A stretch of DNA of 64,000 nt from Streptomyces malaysiensis subsp. samsunensis (GTDB taxonomy: Bacteria; Actinomycetota; Actinomycetes; Streptomycetales; Streptomycetaceae), in the NCBI RefSeq assembly GCF_024519315.1, contig NZ_JANIIC010000011.1, positions 62,001 through 126,000 of the forward strand, read 5' to 3'. The translations under genes were made by a program, and so were the position numbers. This document shows, piece after piece, positions 19,992-29,382 of the stretch. Positions within the stretch are counted from its first letter, which is position 1; each line of letters opens with the position of its first letter. Below the pieces are notes generated by a model. That model was not told the origin of the DNA. It saw nothing but the letters and a program-made list of their open reading frames with translations, and ran no database searches.

Positions 19992-22307
19992 ATGCAACTC
20001 GCCGCGATCATCGTGTCGCTGGTCCTCACCGCGGTCGGCGTTGCCCTGCTCGGCCGGGCCGTCGCACAGTTCGTGCGCTTCTTCAAGCTCGGCGCCCCGG
20101 TCCCGGCGGGGGCCAGGACCGACAACCCCTGGCAGCGCAGCGTGACCCTGGTCCGCGAGTTCCTCGCACACACGCGCATGAACAAGTGGGGCGTCATCGG
20201 CGTCGCCCACTGGTTCGTGGCGATCGGCTTCCTCACCCTGCCGCCGACCATCATCAACGCCTATGGCCAGCTCTTCCAGGCGGACTGGACGCTGCCGATC
20301 CTCGGCGGCTTCCTCCCCTACGAGCTGTACATCGAGTTCATCGGCACGATGACCACGCTCGGCATCCTGACGCTGATGGTGATCCGGCTGCTGAACCTGC
20401 CCAGCCGGGCCGGGCGCAAGTCCCGGTTCGCGGGCTCCACCGCCTGGCAGGCGTACTTCGTCGAGTACGTCATCCTCATCATCGGCCTCGCGATCATGGC
20501 GCTGCGCGGCACCGAGGGCGCGCTGCACCACGTCGACCATTACGAGCCCGCGTACTTCGCCTCGTATCCGCTGGTCCAGCTCTTCGACGGGCTCAGCGTG
20601 GACACGGTGCAGAACCTGACCTACTTCTTCGCGATGATCAAGCTGGGCACGACCATGATCTGGATGATCACGGTCAGCACCAACCTCGACATGAGCATCG
20701 CCTGGCACCGGTTCCTCGCCTTCCCCAACATCTGGTTCAAGCGGAACGCGGACGGCGAGGTGGCGCTCGGCGCGCTCCAGCCGATGACCAGCGAGGGCAA
20801 GCCGATCGACTTCGAGGACCCGGACGAGGACGCCCAGTTCGGCGTCTCGCAGATCGAGCACTTCTCCTGGAAGGGCATCCTCGACTTCTCCACCTGCACC
20901 GAGTGCGGCCGCTGCCAGTCGCAGTGCCCGGCCTGGAACACCGGCAAGCCGCTCTCGCCCAAGCTGCTGATCATGTCGCTGCGCGACCACTCGCACGCCA
21001 AGGCCCCGTATCTGCTCGCCGGTGGCGGCAAGACGGTGGAGGGCGAGGAGAAGGCGAGCGAGGAGCAGCTCGCCGAGGTGCCCGCCGCCGCGCTGGCGGA
21101 GGCCGAGCGGCCGCTGATCGGCACGCTCGAGGAGAATGGCGTCATCGACCCGGATGTGCTGTGGTCCTGCACCACCTGCGGTGCGTGCGTCGAGCAGTGC
21201 CCGGTGGACATCGAGCACGTCGACCACATCGTGGACATGCGCCGCTACCAGGTGATGATCGAGTCCTCGTTCCCGTCCGAGGCGGGCACGATGCTCAAGA
21301 ACCTGGAGAAGAAGGGCAACCCCTGGGGGCTGGCCAAGAAGCAGCGGCTGGCATGGACCAAGGAGCTCGCAGCGGACACAGGCTTCGAGGTGCCGGTCGT
21401 CGGCAAGGACATCGAGGACCTCACCGAGGTCGACTACCTGTACTGGGTCGGCTGCGCGGGCGCCCTGGAGGACCGGGCCAAGAAGACCACCAAGGCGTTC
21501 GCCGAGCTGCTGCACATCGCGGGCGTCAAGTTCGCGATCATGGGCGGCGACGAGGCGTGCACCGGTGACTCCGCCCGCCGACTGGGCAATGAGTTCCTCT
21601 TCCAGCAGCTCGGCCAGCAGAACGTCGAGATGCTGAACATGGCGTTCGGTGAGTCCGCCGAAGGTGAGGACGGTGCCGAGGGCGTCGTGGTCGAGAAGTC
21701 CAGGAAGAAGATCGTCGCCACCTGCCCGCACTGCTTCAACACCATCGCGAATGAATACCCGCAGCTGGGCGGCGACTTCGAGGTCATCCACCACACCCAG
21801 CTGCTCCAGCACCTCATCGACGAGGGCAAGCTGGTCCCGGTCACCCCGGTCGAGGGTCTGATCACCTACCACGACCCCTGCTACCTGGGCCGCCACAACA
21901 AGGTCTACACCCCGCCGCGCGAGATCATCGCCAAGGTGCCGGGGCTGCGGAACGAGGAGATGCACCGCCACAAGGAGCGCGGCTTCTGCTGCGGCGCGGG
22001 CGGCGCCCGGATGTGGATGGAGGAGCGGATCGGCAAGCGCATCAACAACGAGCGCGTGGACGAGGCGCTGTCCCTCAACCCGGACATCATCTCCACCGCC
22101 TGCCCGTTCTGCCTGGTGATGCTGACCGACTCCGTCAACGGCAAGAAGGCGTCCAATAGCGGCTCCGCCGCGGGCGACGGCGTGGTGAAGGAAGAGCTCC
22201 AGGTCGTGGATGTGGCGCAGCTGCTCCTCGACTCGGTGAAGACCCCGGCCGAACCGGAGGACGGCGGCAAGAACGCGGAGGAGCCGGAGCCGGCCCCGGC
22301 CAAATAG
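19992..22307 (+). CDS. EtfD-like membrane iron-sulfur oxidoreductase
   Basis: 771 aa. Membrane helices (about 1-25, 70-100, 115-140, 155-180, 220-240) resemble a NarI-type cytochrome b subunit. Two ferredoxin motifs follow: CTECGRCQSQCP from residue 302 and CTTCGACVEQCP from about 393; then two CCG domains with CPHCFN near 578 and YHDPCYLGRHN plus GFCCGAGGARMW near 666. This is the layout of mycobacterial Rv0338c (EtfD), thought to pass electrons from acyl-CoA dehydrogenase-reduced EtfBA to menaquinone during fatty-acid oxidation. A monocistronic unit, with an inverted repeat upstream and a strong terminator downstream. Confidence 0.88.
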   Translation: MQLAAIIVSLVLTAVGVALLGRAVAQFVRFFKLGAPVPAGARTDNPWQRSVTLVREFLAHTRMNKWGVIGVAHWFVAIGFLTLPPTIINAYGQLFQADWTLPILGGFLPYELYIEFIGTMTTLGILTLMVIRLLNLPSRAGRKSRFAGSTAWQAYFVEYVILIIGLAIMALRGTEGALHHVDHYEPAYFASYPLVQLFDGLSVDTVQNLTYFFAMIKLGTTMIWMITVSTNLDMSIAWHRFLAFPNIWFKRNADGEVALGALQPMTSEGKPIDFEDPDEDAQFGVSQIEHFSWKGILDFSTCTECGRCQSQCPAWNTGKPLSPKLLIMSLRDHSHAKAPYLLAGGGKTVEGEEKASEEQLAEVPAAALAEAERPLIGTLEENGVIDPDVLWSCTTCGACVEQCPVDIEHVDHIVDMRRYQVMIESSFPSEAGTMLKNLEKKGNPWGLAKKQRLAWTKELAADTGFEVPVVGKDIEDLTEVDYLYWVGCAGALEDRAKKTTKAFAELLHIAGVKFAIMGGDEACTGDSARRLGNEFLFQQLGQQNVEMLNMAFGESAEGEDGAEGVVVEKSRKKIVATCPHCFNTIANEYPQLGGDFEVIHHTQLLQHLIDEGKLVPVTPVEGLITYHDPCYLGRHNKVYTPPREIIAKVPGLRNEEMHRHKERGFCCGAGGARMWMEERIGKRINNERVDEALSLNPDIISTACPFCLVMLTDSVNGKKASNSGSAAGDGVVKEELQVVDVAQLLLDSVKTPAEPEDGGKNAEEPEPAPAK

Positions 22308-22333
22308 CGCCGTAGGCGTCTCGCCGATGCGCT

Positions 22334-22366
22334 GAAGCCCGCCCACGGGATCCGTGGGCGGGCTTC
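22334..22366 (+). terminator. Intrinsic terminator after the EtfD-like gene
   Basis: A perfect 15-bp stem (GAAGCCCGCCCACGG and its complement) with a three-base GAT loop, 26 bases past the stop. There is no long T-run, as is usual in Streptomyces. It may also serve the convergent phosphatase gene. Confidence 0.85.
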
Positions 22367-22371
22367 ACGCT

Positions 22372-22427
22372 TTCCTGGCTTCCTGGCTTCCTGGCTTCCT
22401 GGCTTCCTGGCTTCCTGGCTTCCTGGG
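22372..22427. repeat. 8-bp tandem repeat
   Basis: Six perfect copies of TTCCTGGC and a seventh ending in G, immediately after the terminator hairpin. Such short arrays change length by slippage and could be used as a strain marker; no function is evident. Confidence 0.85.
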
Positions 22428-22479
22428 TGCCTGACGTCCTTACGGCCGCCGTGGCGCCCTTACGGCTCTCATGAGGGCC

Positions 22480-25400
22480 CTACGCCCGCGGCTTGCCGCT
22501 CTTCGACAGCGGCAGCGCCTGCTCGGTCCAGATGACCTTGCCGTCCGAGGTGTAGCGGGTGCCCCAGCGGTCGGCGAACTGCGAGACCAGGAAGAGCCCC
22601 CGGCCACCCTCGTCCGTCGTCCCCGCGTACCGCAGATGCGGCGAGGTACTGCTGGTGTCGAAGACCTCGCAGATCAGGCTGCGGTCGCAGAGCAGCCGCA
22701 CCCGGATCGGACCGGTCGCGTAGCGGATCGCGTTGGTGATCAGCTCGCTGAGGATGAGCTCGGTGGTGAACGCGACATCGCCCAGATCCCACTCCGCCAG
22801 CTTCCGGGCCACCGCGGCGCGCACCTCGGCCACGTGCGCCGGATCGGAGGGCACCTCCCAGTCGGCGATAAGACCGGGCTCCAGCACCCTCGTACGGGCC
22901 ACGATCAGCGCGATGTCATCGCTCGGACGGTCCGGCAGCAGCGCGTCCAGCACCGCCGTACAGGCGTCCTCGGGCGTCCGGCCGGGGTGGGCCAGGGCCG
23001 CGCGCAGCATCTCCAGACCCGTGTCGATGTCCCGGTCGCGCTTCTCGATCAGCCCGTCCGTGTAGAGCACCAGATGGCTGCCCTCGGGGAGCTCGAGCTC
23101 CGCCGTCTCGAACGGCAGCCCGCCCAGGCCCAGCGGCGGCCCCGCGGGCAGATCGAGGAACTCCACCGAACCGTCCGAACGGACCAGCGCGGGCGGTGGA
23201 TGACCGGCCCGCGCCATCGTGCAGCGCCGCGTCACCGGGTCGTAGATCGCGTACAGACAGGTGGCCCCCGTGATCCCCTCACTGCCGCCACTGCCGTCGC
23301 CGTCCAGCCCGCCAGGGCCCTCGTCCTGGTCGATCCGGGCGATCAGATCGTCGAGATGGGAGAGGATCTCATCGGGCGGAAGGTCGAGCGTGGAGAAGTT
23401 GTGCACCGCCGTACGCAAGCGCCCCATCGTCGCCGCCGCGTGCAGACCGTGCCCCACCACATCACCCACCACCAGCGCCACCCGCGCCCCCGGCAGCGGA
23501 ATGACATCGAACCAGTCGCCGCCCACCCCCGACTCCGCCGGCAGATAGCGGTACGCCACGTCCAGCGCGTTCTGCTCGGGGAGCATCCGGGGCAGCAGGC
23601 TGCGCTGGAGGGTCACCGCCATGGTGTGCTCGCGGGTGTAGCGGCGGGCGTTGTCGATGCTGACGGCGGCCCGGGTGACCAGCTCCTCGGCGAGGGAGAT
23701 GTCGTCCTCCTCGAAGGGCTCCGGCTTCTGCGCGCGCATGAAGCTGGCCACGCCCAGGACGACGCCCCGGGCCCGCAGCGGGATCGTGATCATCGAGTGG
23801 ATTCCGTAGTCGACGATCCGCCGGGCGAGCTCGGGGTCCTGCTCCTGCCAGCCGCCGAAGTCCGCGAGGAACGGCTCGACCGTGACCGCTCCGGTGCGGA
23901 AGCCCCGGGCCTGGGGCGCGCCCGGGCCGAACTCGATCAGCATGCCGAGGGGGTAGAGCGGGCCGTCGTCGCGGATGCCGCTGAGTGCCGTACGGCGCAG
24001 GACGGTGCAGGCGCCGTCGGCGGCCGCCACGGCGCCCCACGAGCCCGTGTCCGGGCTGCCGACGCCCGGCACCCCGTCCGGGGGCTCCTCGCCGCGCAGC
24101 ACCGAGTCCGCGAGGTCCACCGAGACGTAGTCGGCGAACCGGGCCACCGCGTACTCCGCCAGCTCCTGGGCGGTGCGCACCACGTCCAGCGTGGTGCCGA
24201 TGGAGACGCCCGCGTCGTAGAGCAGCTTGAGCCGGTTGCGCGCGAGGTCGACCTTGCCGGACAGCGCGCGCAGCTCCGTGGTGTCGCGCAGGGTGGCGAC
24301 GCTGCCGGGCGGGCCGCCGTCGCGGTCGGTGGGGCGGTGGCTGACGGACAGCAGCCGCTCACCGGCCGTATGGACCTCGTCGGTGGCGGGGCGCCCGGAC
24401 GACAGCAGCGCGGCGGTGTGCGGATCGAAGCCGAGCTCGGACACCAGCCTGCCCTCGGCGTCCGGCGGGAGCTCGAAGAGCCGGCGCGCCTCGTCGTTGG
24501 CGAGCACCAGCCGGCCGTCGCCGCCGACGATCAGCACGCCCTCGCGCACCGAGTGCAGCACCGCGTCGTGATGCTCGTACATCCGCGTCATCTCGGCCGG
24601 GTCCAGCCCATGGGTCTGGCGCCGCAGCCGCCTGCTCACCAGGGCCGTGCCCGCCGTGGCGAGCGCCATCGCGGCCGCGGCCGCGCCGAACAGCAACGGC
24701 AGCTGCTGGTCGGCCGCACCGCTCACCTTCTTGATCGTGATACCGGCCGCGACCAGGCCGACGACCTTCCCGTGGCTGTCCTTGACGGGCACCACGGACC
24801 GCACGGACAGGCCGAGCGTGCCGGTGAAGGTCTCCTGGACCGTCCGGCCCTCCGCCGCCGCGCGGATGCTGCCCATGAAGTGCTTGCCGATGCGGGCGGG
24901 GTTGGGGTGGGTGTAGCGGATCCCCTGCGGCGTCATGGCCACGACGAAGTCGACGCCGGAGCCCTTACGGGCCCGCTCGGCGAGCGGCTGGAGCACGGCG
25001 CTCGGATCGCGGCCGCGCAACGCGCCCACCATGCCCGGCGCGTTCGCGAAGCTCTCGGCGACCGCCATGGAGCGGTTACTGGCCTCCCGCTCGCTGTCGT
25101 AGCGGGACTGTAGGACGAGCGCCGCCACGGCCGCGACGACCAGCAGCAGCACGACCCCCACCTGGAGGACGAAGACCTGACCGGCCACGGTCCGCACGCC
25201 GCGTACCGGACGGCCCAGGCGGGAGCGCAGCCTATGGCTCCTGCCGTGGGCGGAGCCATTGCCGGAGCCCGGACCGAAGCCGGGACCCGATCCGGGGCCG
25301 AAACCGGGGCCTGATCCGCGGCCGAAGCCAGGACCTGGTCCGCGGCCGAAGCCTGGACCTGATGCGTGACCGGAACCGCGGCCGGGGTCGCGGCCGTCAC

Positions 25401-25890
25401 GGCCGTCACGGCCTGAATCATGGCCGCTCCGGCCGCCGGTGCGCTGCGGCGGCCGGAGCGGGCCCCGCTGGGCGTATGTGTCCGGCCGGCCCTGGGCACC
25501 CCAGCGGTCATGGGGGCCCGGCGAGCCCTGCGCATCGGGTTGACCGCGCTGATCGGGCTGATCGGGCTGATCGCCTTCATCGCGTTGATCCCGATGATCA
25601 CGTTCATCGCGCTGATCTCGCTGGTCCTGCTGGTTCCGCTGGTCCTGCGTGTCCTGCGTGTCCTGCGTGTCCTGCGTGTCCTGCGTGTCCTGCTGATCGC
25701 GCCGCCCGCGTCGTTCCCACGCCGAGCGGGGCCCCTCACGCCGACCACGCGGGCGCCAGTCGGTCATCGTGCGGGCCAGCGGAACCCGTGGTCGACCGAA
25801 AAGTCCGGCCATGTCGCTATTTCTAGCACCCTCGCTCAGCGGCGGGCGAGCGGCATCCCCCGCCGCCGGCCGAGCACTCCCGTCCGACAT
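22480..25890 (-). CDS. SpoIIE-family sensor phosphatase with PAS, GAF and HATPase domains
   Basis: 1136 aa. Order: a hydrophilic low-complexity N-terminus (1-230, with DTQ and GPGFG repeats), membrane helix 1 (239-261), an extracytoplasmic sensor loop with YDSEREASNRSMAVAESFAN, helix 2 near 410, a PAS domain (HDAVLHSVREGVLIVGGDGRLVLAN), a GAF domain, a PP2C/SpoIIE phosphatase (GGDWFDVIPLPGARVALVVGDVVGHG) and a C-terminal RsbW-like HATPase (ELITNAIRYATGP, GRGLFLVSQFADRWG). It would read a small external ligand and set an anti-sigma partner switch by dephosphorylating an anti-sigma antagonist. An in-frame ATG at 25812 (MAGLFGRP) is an alternative start. The partner is not encoded nearby. Confidence 0.88.
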   Translation of the reverse strand: MSDGSARPAAGDAARPPLSEGARNSDMAGLFGRPRVPLARTMTDWRPRGRREGPRSAWERRGRRDQQDTQDTQDTQDTQDTQDQRNQQDQRDQRDERDHRDQRDEGDQPDQPDQRGQPDAQGSPGPHDRWGAQGRPDTYAQRGPLRPPQRTGGRSGHDSGRDGRDGRDPGRGSGHASGPGFGRGPGPGFGRGSGPGFGPGSGPGFGPGSGNGSAHGRSHRLRSRLGRPVRGVRTVAGQVFVLQVGVVLLLVVAAVAALVLQSRYDSEREASNRSMAVAESFANAPGMVGALRGRDPSAVLQPLAERARKGSGVDFVVAMTPQGIRYTHPNPARIGKHFMGSIRAAAEGRTVQETFTGTLGLSVRSVVPVKDSHGKVVGLVAAGITIKKVSGAADQQLPLLFGAAAAAMALATAGTALVSRRLRRQTHGLDPAEMTRMYEHHDAVLHSVREGVLIVGGDGRLVLANDEARRLFELPPDAEGRLVSELGFDPHTAALLSSGRPATDEVHTAGERLLSVSHRPTDRDGGPPGSVATLRDTTELRALSGKVDLARNRLKLLYDAGVSIGTTLDVVRTAQELAEYAVARFADYVSVDLADSVLRGEEPPDGVPGVGSPDTGSWGAVAAADGACTVLRRTALSGIRDDGPLYPLGMLIEFGPGAPQARGFRTGAVTVEPFLADFGGWQEQDPELARRIVDYGIHSMITIPLRARGVVLGVASFMRAQKPEPFEEDDISLAEELVTRAAVSIDNARRYTREHTMAVTLQRSLLPRMLPEQNALDVAYRYLPAESGVGGDWFDVIPLPGARVALVVGDVVGHGLHAAATMGRLRTAVHNFSTLDLPPDEILSHLDDLIARIDQDEGPGGLDGDGSGGSEGITGATCLYAIYDPVTRRCTMARAGHPPPALVRSDGSVEFLDLPAGPPLGLGGLPFETAELELPEGSHLVLYTDGLIEKRDRDIDTGLEMLRAALAHPGRTPEDACTAVLDALLPDRPSDDIALIVARTRVLEPGLIADWEVPSDPAHVAEVRAAVARKLAEWDLGDVAFTTELILSELITNAIRYATGPIRVRLLCDRSLICEVFDTSSTSPHLRYAGTTDEGGRGLFLVSQFADRWGTRYTSDGKVIWTEQALPLSKSGKPRA

Positions 25891-26271
25891 CGCGCCTACA
25901 CCCCGCCCGCGCCCTCTTCCACCGGACTCGCCGCTTCACCCATCACTCGCACATCGCGCCTTAAGCACATGGCTTGCCCCCGCTTTTCCGCGTCGAAGTT
26001 CCGCGTCGGACGACTACCGATACTGGCCGTGAAGTATCCCTTCTCACAACGACGTTGCGAATTCCCTACAGGATCATGCCCAACGCGGCATTCGTAAATG
26101 TCCTGGACAGCCCTTGTGCTCCAAAGGTCATCTTTACAGCCAAGCGGACTGATCCATCCCGCATCATCCGGAACGACCGCCGAGCGGCGAAGGGTGGAAA
26201 CCAGGCATCACCCTCGTAACGAAGTGCCGTGCCCCATGGCCTGAGCCGCCCTGATGGGTTGAGGTGGGCCG
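25891..26271. other. Divergent intergenic region
   Basis: 380 bases between the start of the sensor phosphatase (minus) and the FG-GAP lipoprotein (plus). It is clearly less GC-rich from 26030 to 26170 and must hold both promoters. No hairpin, RNA or ORF could be supported. Confidence 0.4.
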
Positions 26272-28002
26272 ATGACGCCCGCACCTCCCCCCACAGCACC
26301 ACCCGGCCGCGTCCCGGGCTCCCGGCGCCGCTCCCTTCCCCGCACTCCCACCGGCTCCACCACCGCCGCCCCCGCAGCCCCCGTCACCGCCTCTGTCGCC
26401 TCTGCCGCCTCCTCCGCCACATCTGTAGCCACCTCTGTAGCAACCTCCCCCGCCGGCTCCATGGCGACCTCCAGGGCGACCTCAGCGGCCACCTCCATGG
26501 CCACCTACGTCGCCGCCGGTACGGCCTGCCTGGCCCTGCTGCTCACCGGCTGCGGCCCCGACGACAACGGCTCACCAGGCGAGCGCGACGGCGCCTCCTC
26601 CGCCACCGGATCCGTCATCACCCCCACCGCGACCGCCCCCGTTCCCCACGGCAAGGGCAGCCGGCTGCCGGACGACGTCAACGGCGACGGCTACCCCGAT
26701 CTGCGCATCCCCGTCCCGTCCCGCAAGGGCGGGCTGCCCAGCCGAATCGCCTTCGTCCACGGCTCGTCCCACGGTCTGAATCCCGCCACCCGCACCGTGC
26801 TCCGCCATCGCGACCTCGGCCTGCCGTCCGAGGACGTCACCGTCGCGGGCGCGACCGAGGTGGCCACGGCCGACCTCGACGGCGACGGCTACGCCGACGT
26901 CACCACCACGGCGGGCGCGGCGCTCGACGAGAGCGAGACGGAGCGCACCCAGGCCACCGTGCGGACCGTCCCCTACATCTCCTGGGGCGGCCCCGGCGGC
27001 CCCGGCCGGACCCGCTCCGCCGCCCGCGTCCAGCTGACCGGCCCGGACGACGGTGTGGACGCCCAGCGCCCGACCGTCGGCGACTTCAACGGCGACGGCC
27101 ACCACGACCTGGCCCTGATCCGCGAGGACCGCCGCTCGCTGCTGGTGCTGTACGGGCCGTTCAACCGGGCGGGCAAGGCCGCCAGGACCGTTCCGTACAC
27201 GAGTCCGCTGGACGGCCACGGCGAGATCGGCGATCTCATCGCGGACACCATCGCGGACACCGCGGGCGATGACGACCATGGCGGCGAGGGAGGCGCTGAC
27301 GGTGCTGATGGCCCCCGCGCCACCGATCTGGTGGTGCACACGGTCAACGACAACGACCAGTCCGGCTCCGTCCTCCTCCCCGCCGGCTCCCACGGCCTCA
27401 GCCACGAGGGCCACCCGCTGCGCGAGGGCAACTCGATCGCCTTCGGCGACTTCGACGGCGACGGCCGCCGCGATGTCGCGGTCGGCGACAGCGGCACCCG
27501 CAACGACGAACCGGGCGGAGAGACGGAGCGCGCCGACATCGGCAAGACAGTGAGCGTCTACCTCAAGGGGGCGGCACGGACGGCGGGTTCCGCCCCGCGC
27601 CCCCTCAAGGTGCCCGGGATGTCGGGCACGCTGGCCGCCGCCGACACCAACGGCGACGGCACCGACGAGCTGGCCGTCTCCCTCGGACGGGGCGGCGTCG
27701 AACTGCTCACCCTGCGGCGCGGCTCCCACGCCACCGCGCCCCGCGTCGCCGACCGCCGCCTGCTGACCCGCGCGGCACCCGCCAGCGTGGACGGCAAGGC
27801 CGTCCGTAAGGGCGAGCGCGCGGCCCGGCTCTACGGCGTCGCGGACTTCGATCATGACGGTAAGGACGAGGTCGTGCTGGCGTGGGGCCGTGGTCTGGCC
27901 TTCTCGCGGTACGGCGAACGTCCCGAGTGGTGGTGGATCACGGACGGTAAGGCGGACAAGACGGCCTTCAGCAGCAAGCCGTTCGCGGCGGACAAGGACT
28001 GA
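26272..28002 (+). CDS. FG-GAP/VCBS repeat lipoprotein
   Basis: 576 aa. The lipobox LLLTGC places the lipidated Cys at residue 94, so the exported part is residues 94-576. Six calcium-binding FG-GAP-type motifs follow (VNGDGYPDL, LDGDGYADV, FNGDGHHDL, FDGDGRRDV, TNGDGTDEL, FDHDGKDEV), as in integrin-like beta-propellers. ATG 26272 has GAGGTGG five bases upstream, which supports an unusually long N-terminal region of Ala/Thr/Ser with ATS repeats before the hydrophobic core; starts at 26461 or 26497 would give a normal signal peptide. Surface protein of unknown ligand. Confidence 0.78.
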   Translation: MTPAPPPTAPPGRVPGSRRRSLPRTPTGSTTAAPAAPVTASVASAASSATSVATSVATSPAGSMATSRATSAATSMATYVAAGTACLALLLTGCGPDDNGSPGERDGASSATGSVITPTATAPVPHGKGSRLPDDVNGDGYPDLRIPVPSRKGGLPSRIAFVHGSSHGLNPATRTVLRHRDLGLPSEDVTVAGATEVATADLDGDGYADVTTTAGAALDESETERTQATVRTVPYISWGGPGGPGRTRSAARVQLTGPDDGVDAQRPTVGDFNGDGHHDLALIREDRRSLLVLYGPFNRAGKAARTVPYTSPLDGHGEIGDLIADTIADTAGDDDHGGEGGADGADGPRATDLVVHTVNDNDQSGSVLLPAGSHGLSHEGHPLREGNSIAFGDFDGDGRRDVAVGDSGTRNDEPGGETERADIGKTVSVYLKGAARTAGSAPRPLKVPGMSGTLAAADTNGDGTDELAVSLGRGGVELLTLRRGSHATAPRVADRRLLTRAAPASVDGKAVRKGERAARLYGVADFDHDGKDEVVLAWGRGLAFSRYGERPEWWWITDGKADKTAFSSKPFAADKD

Positions 28003-28169
28003 AGCACAGGGGCTGAGGGACTACCAACGCGCGAACACCAGCCACCCCCAGCTACCACCGGGGGAAAACCCATAAGGGACCCCCTAGGGGATGTCACAGC
28101 TCGGCCGCAATGGCTGGTACGTCACACAGCTCCCACACCCGGCCCGCTACGACCGGGTACGTTCGAATG

Positions 28170-29117
28170 GTGGCTGGATTCAGGATCGGACGCGGACGGG
28201 ACTCCCACTCCGCGCAACAGGGGCAGCAGCAGCGGCCGCAGCAGCCGTACGGACAGCACGACCCGTACGGCGGTCAGCAGCAGCCGCAGTGGCAGCAGCC
28301 CTCCTCACAGGGAGAGCCGGAGTACTTCGGCGGCCAGGACCCGCACTACGGCCCCGGGCCCGGGCAGGGCCCCGGCCCCGGAGGCTACGGCCAGGGGCAG
28401 AGACCGTACGGACAGGGCGGCGGGTACGCGGACAACAACGCGGGCCATACACAGCAGTTCAGCGTCGGCGAGGCGCCCGACGCGTACGACCCGTACGGCC
28501 AGGCCCCCGGCTCGTACGACGACGGCTACGCCGGGCACACATACCGTGCCGGCTCCTCCACCGCCCCGCCCGCCGGCCCCCGGCTGCACTGGAAGCAGCT
28601 GCTGAGCGGCATCGTGCTGCGCCCGTCGGCCACCTTCTGGCAGATGCGGGACTACGCGGTGTGGGGCACGTCGCTGATCGTGACCTTCGTCTACGGTCTG
28701 CTGGCGGTCTTCGGCTTCGATGACGCCCGTAAGGACGTCCTCAACGCCCCGATGTCGAACAGCATCCCCTGGGTGCTCACCGCGGGCGTCGCCATGGTGA
28801 TCAGCGGACTGATCCTGGGCGCCGTCACCCACACCCTCGCCCGCCAGCTGGGCGGCGACGGCACCTGGGCACCGACCGTCGGCCTGTCGATGCTGATCAT
28901 GTCGATCACGGACGCGCCGCGGCTGGTGTTCGCGCTGTTCCTGGGCGGTGACAGCTCGCTGGTGAAGGTGGTGGGCTGGGTGACCTGGCTGGCGGCGGGC
29001 GCGCTCTTCACCACGATGGTGAGCAAGTCGCACGACCTGCCGTGGCAGAAGGCGCTGGGCGCGTCGGCGCTCCAGCTGATCGCGCTGCTGAGCCTGGTGA
29101 AGCTGGGAACGCTGTAA
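28170..29117 (+). CDS. Yip1-domain integral membrane protein
   Basis: 315 aa from GTG 28170 (an ATG directly before it is possible). The first 130 residues are hydrophilic and rich in Gln, Gly, Pro and Tyr (repeated PYGQ and GGQQ); the rest has five membrane helices of the Yip1 fold, starting LHWKQLLSGIVLRPSATFWQMRDY. Yip1 proteins are common in Streptomyces; the function is unknown. It is the last intact chromosomal gene before the first mobile element and is followed by a bidirectional terminator. Confidence 0.8.
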   Translation: MAGFRIGRGRDSHSAQQGQQQRPQQPYGQHDPYGGQQQPQWQQPSSQGEPEYFGGQDPHYGPGPGQGPGPGGYGQGQRPYGQGGGYADNNAGHTQQFSVGEAPDAYDPYGQAPGSYDDGYAGHTYRAGSSTAPPAGPRLHWKQLLSGIVLRPSATFWQMRDYAVWGTSLIVTFVYGLLAVFGFDDARKDVLNAPMSNSIPWVLTAGVAMVISGLILGAVTHTLARQLGGDGTWAPTVGLSMLIMSITDAPRLVFALFLGGDSSLVKVVGWVTWLAAGALFTTMVSKSHDLPWQKALGASALQLIALLSLVKLGTL

Positions 29118-29189
29118 GGACGGCGCCACAGAGCGCGAACCGCAGGCCACATGGCCGAACGACCGCAGCCCGTATGGCCGCATGACCAA

Positions 29190-29211
29190 GGGGCCCGCAC
29201 CAGCGGGCCCC
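29190..29211. terminator. Bidirectional terminator
   Basis: GGGGCCCGC-ACCA-GCGGGCCCC, a perfect 9-bp stem between the Yip1 gene and the 3' end of the split phosphoribosyltransferase gene on the other strand; it can stop both. Confidence 0.8.
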
Positions 29212-29251
29212 TCATCTCACACACACCTCATGGGTGCCGGGCCACCGCCCG

Positions 29252-29305
29252 TCAGGCGTCCCGCACCTGCCCCTCCCGCCGCACGACGGGCGGTTCGACG
29301 CTCCA
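29252..29305 (-). pseudogene. 3' end of split phosphoribosyltransferase gene
   Basis: Read on the minus strand this stretch encodes WSVEPPVVRREGQVRDA and a stop. The same WSV-PP context occurs at the C-terminus of the phosphoribosyltransferase fragment near 40,058, where INFPWSV is followed by LPPCRKSGT. The simplest reading is that the two pieces were one gene and that the DNA between 29,303 and 40,060 was inserted at the TGG codon. The tail ends 41 bases from the terminator shared with the Yip1 gene, a natural chromosomal gene end. Confidence 0.85.
29303..29305. other. Left attachment site (attL) of the AICE
   Basis: Crossover inferred at CCA (TGG on the minus strand), the only triplet shared at equivalent positions by both junctions and the reconstructed target. 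Serine integrases need only a two- to few-base identical core, so a short core is expected. The integrase start lies 78 bases to the right. Confidence 0.7.
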
Positions 29306-29382
29306 GGGCAAGTGAACTGAATGATGGTAGTAATCTCTTCCTGCACCATCGAAGCAGGTCAGAGCAGGGGGAGCGTGTATTC

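Noticed and set aside
22471..25113. Plus-strand frame of 880 codons
   Set aside because: Antisense to the SpoIIE phosphatase, which has clear domains.
25646..25690. CRISPR-like short repeats
   Set aside because: Nine-base units without spacers inside a coding sequence; a codon repeat, not an array.
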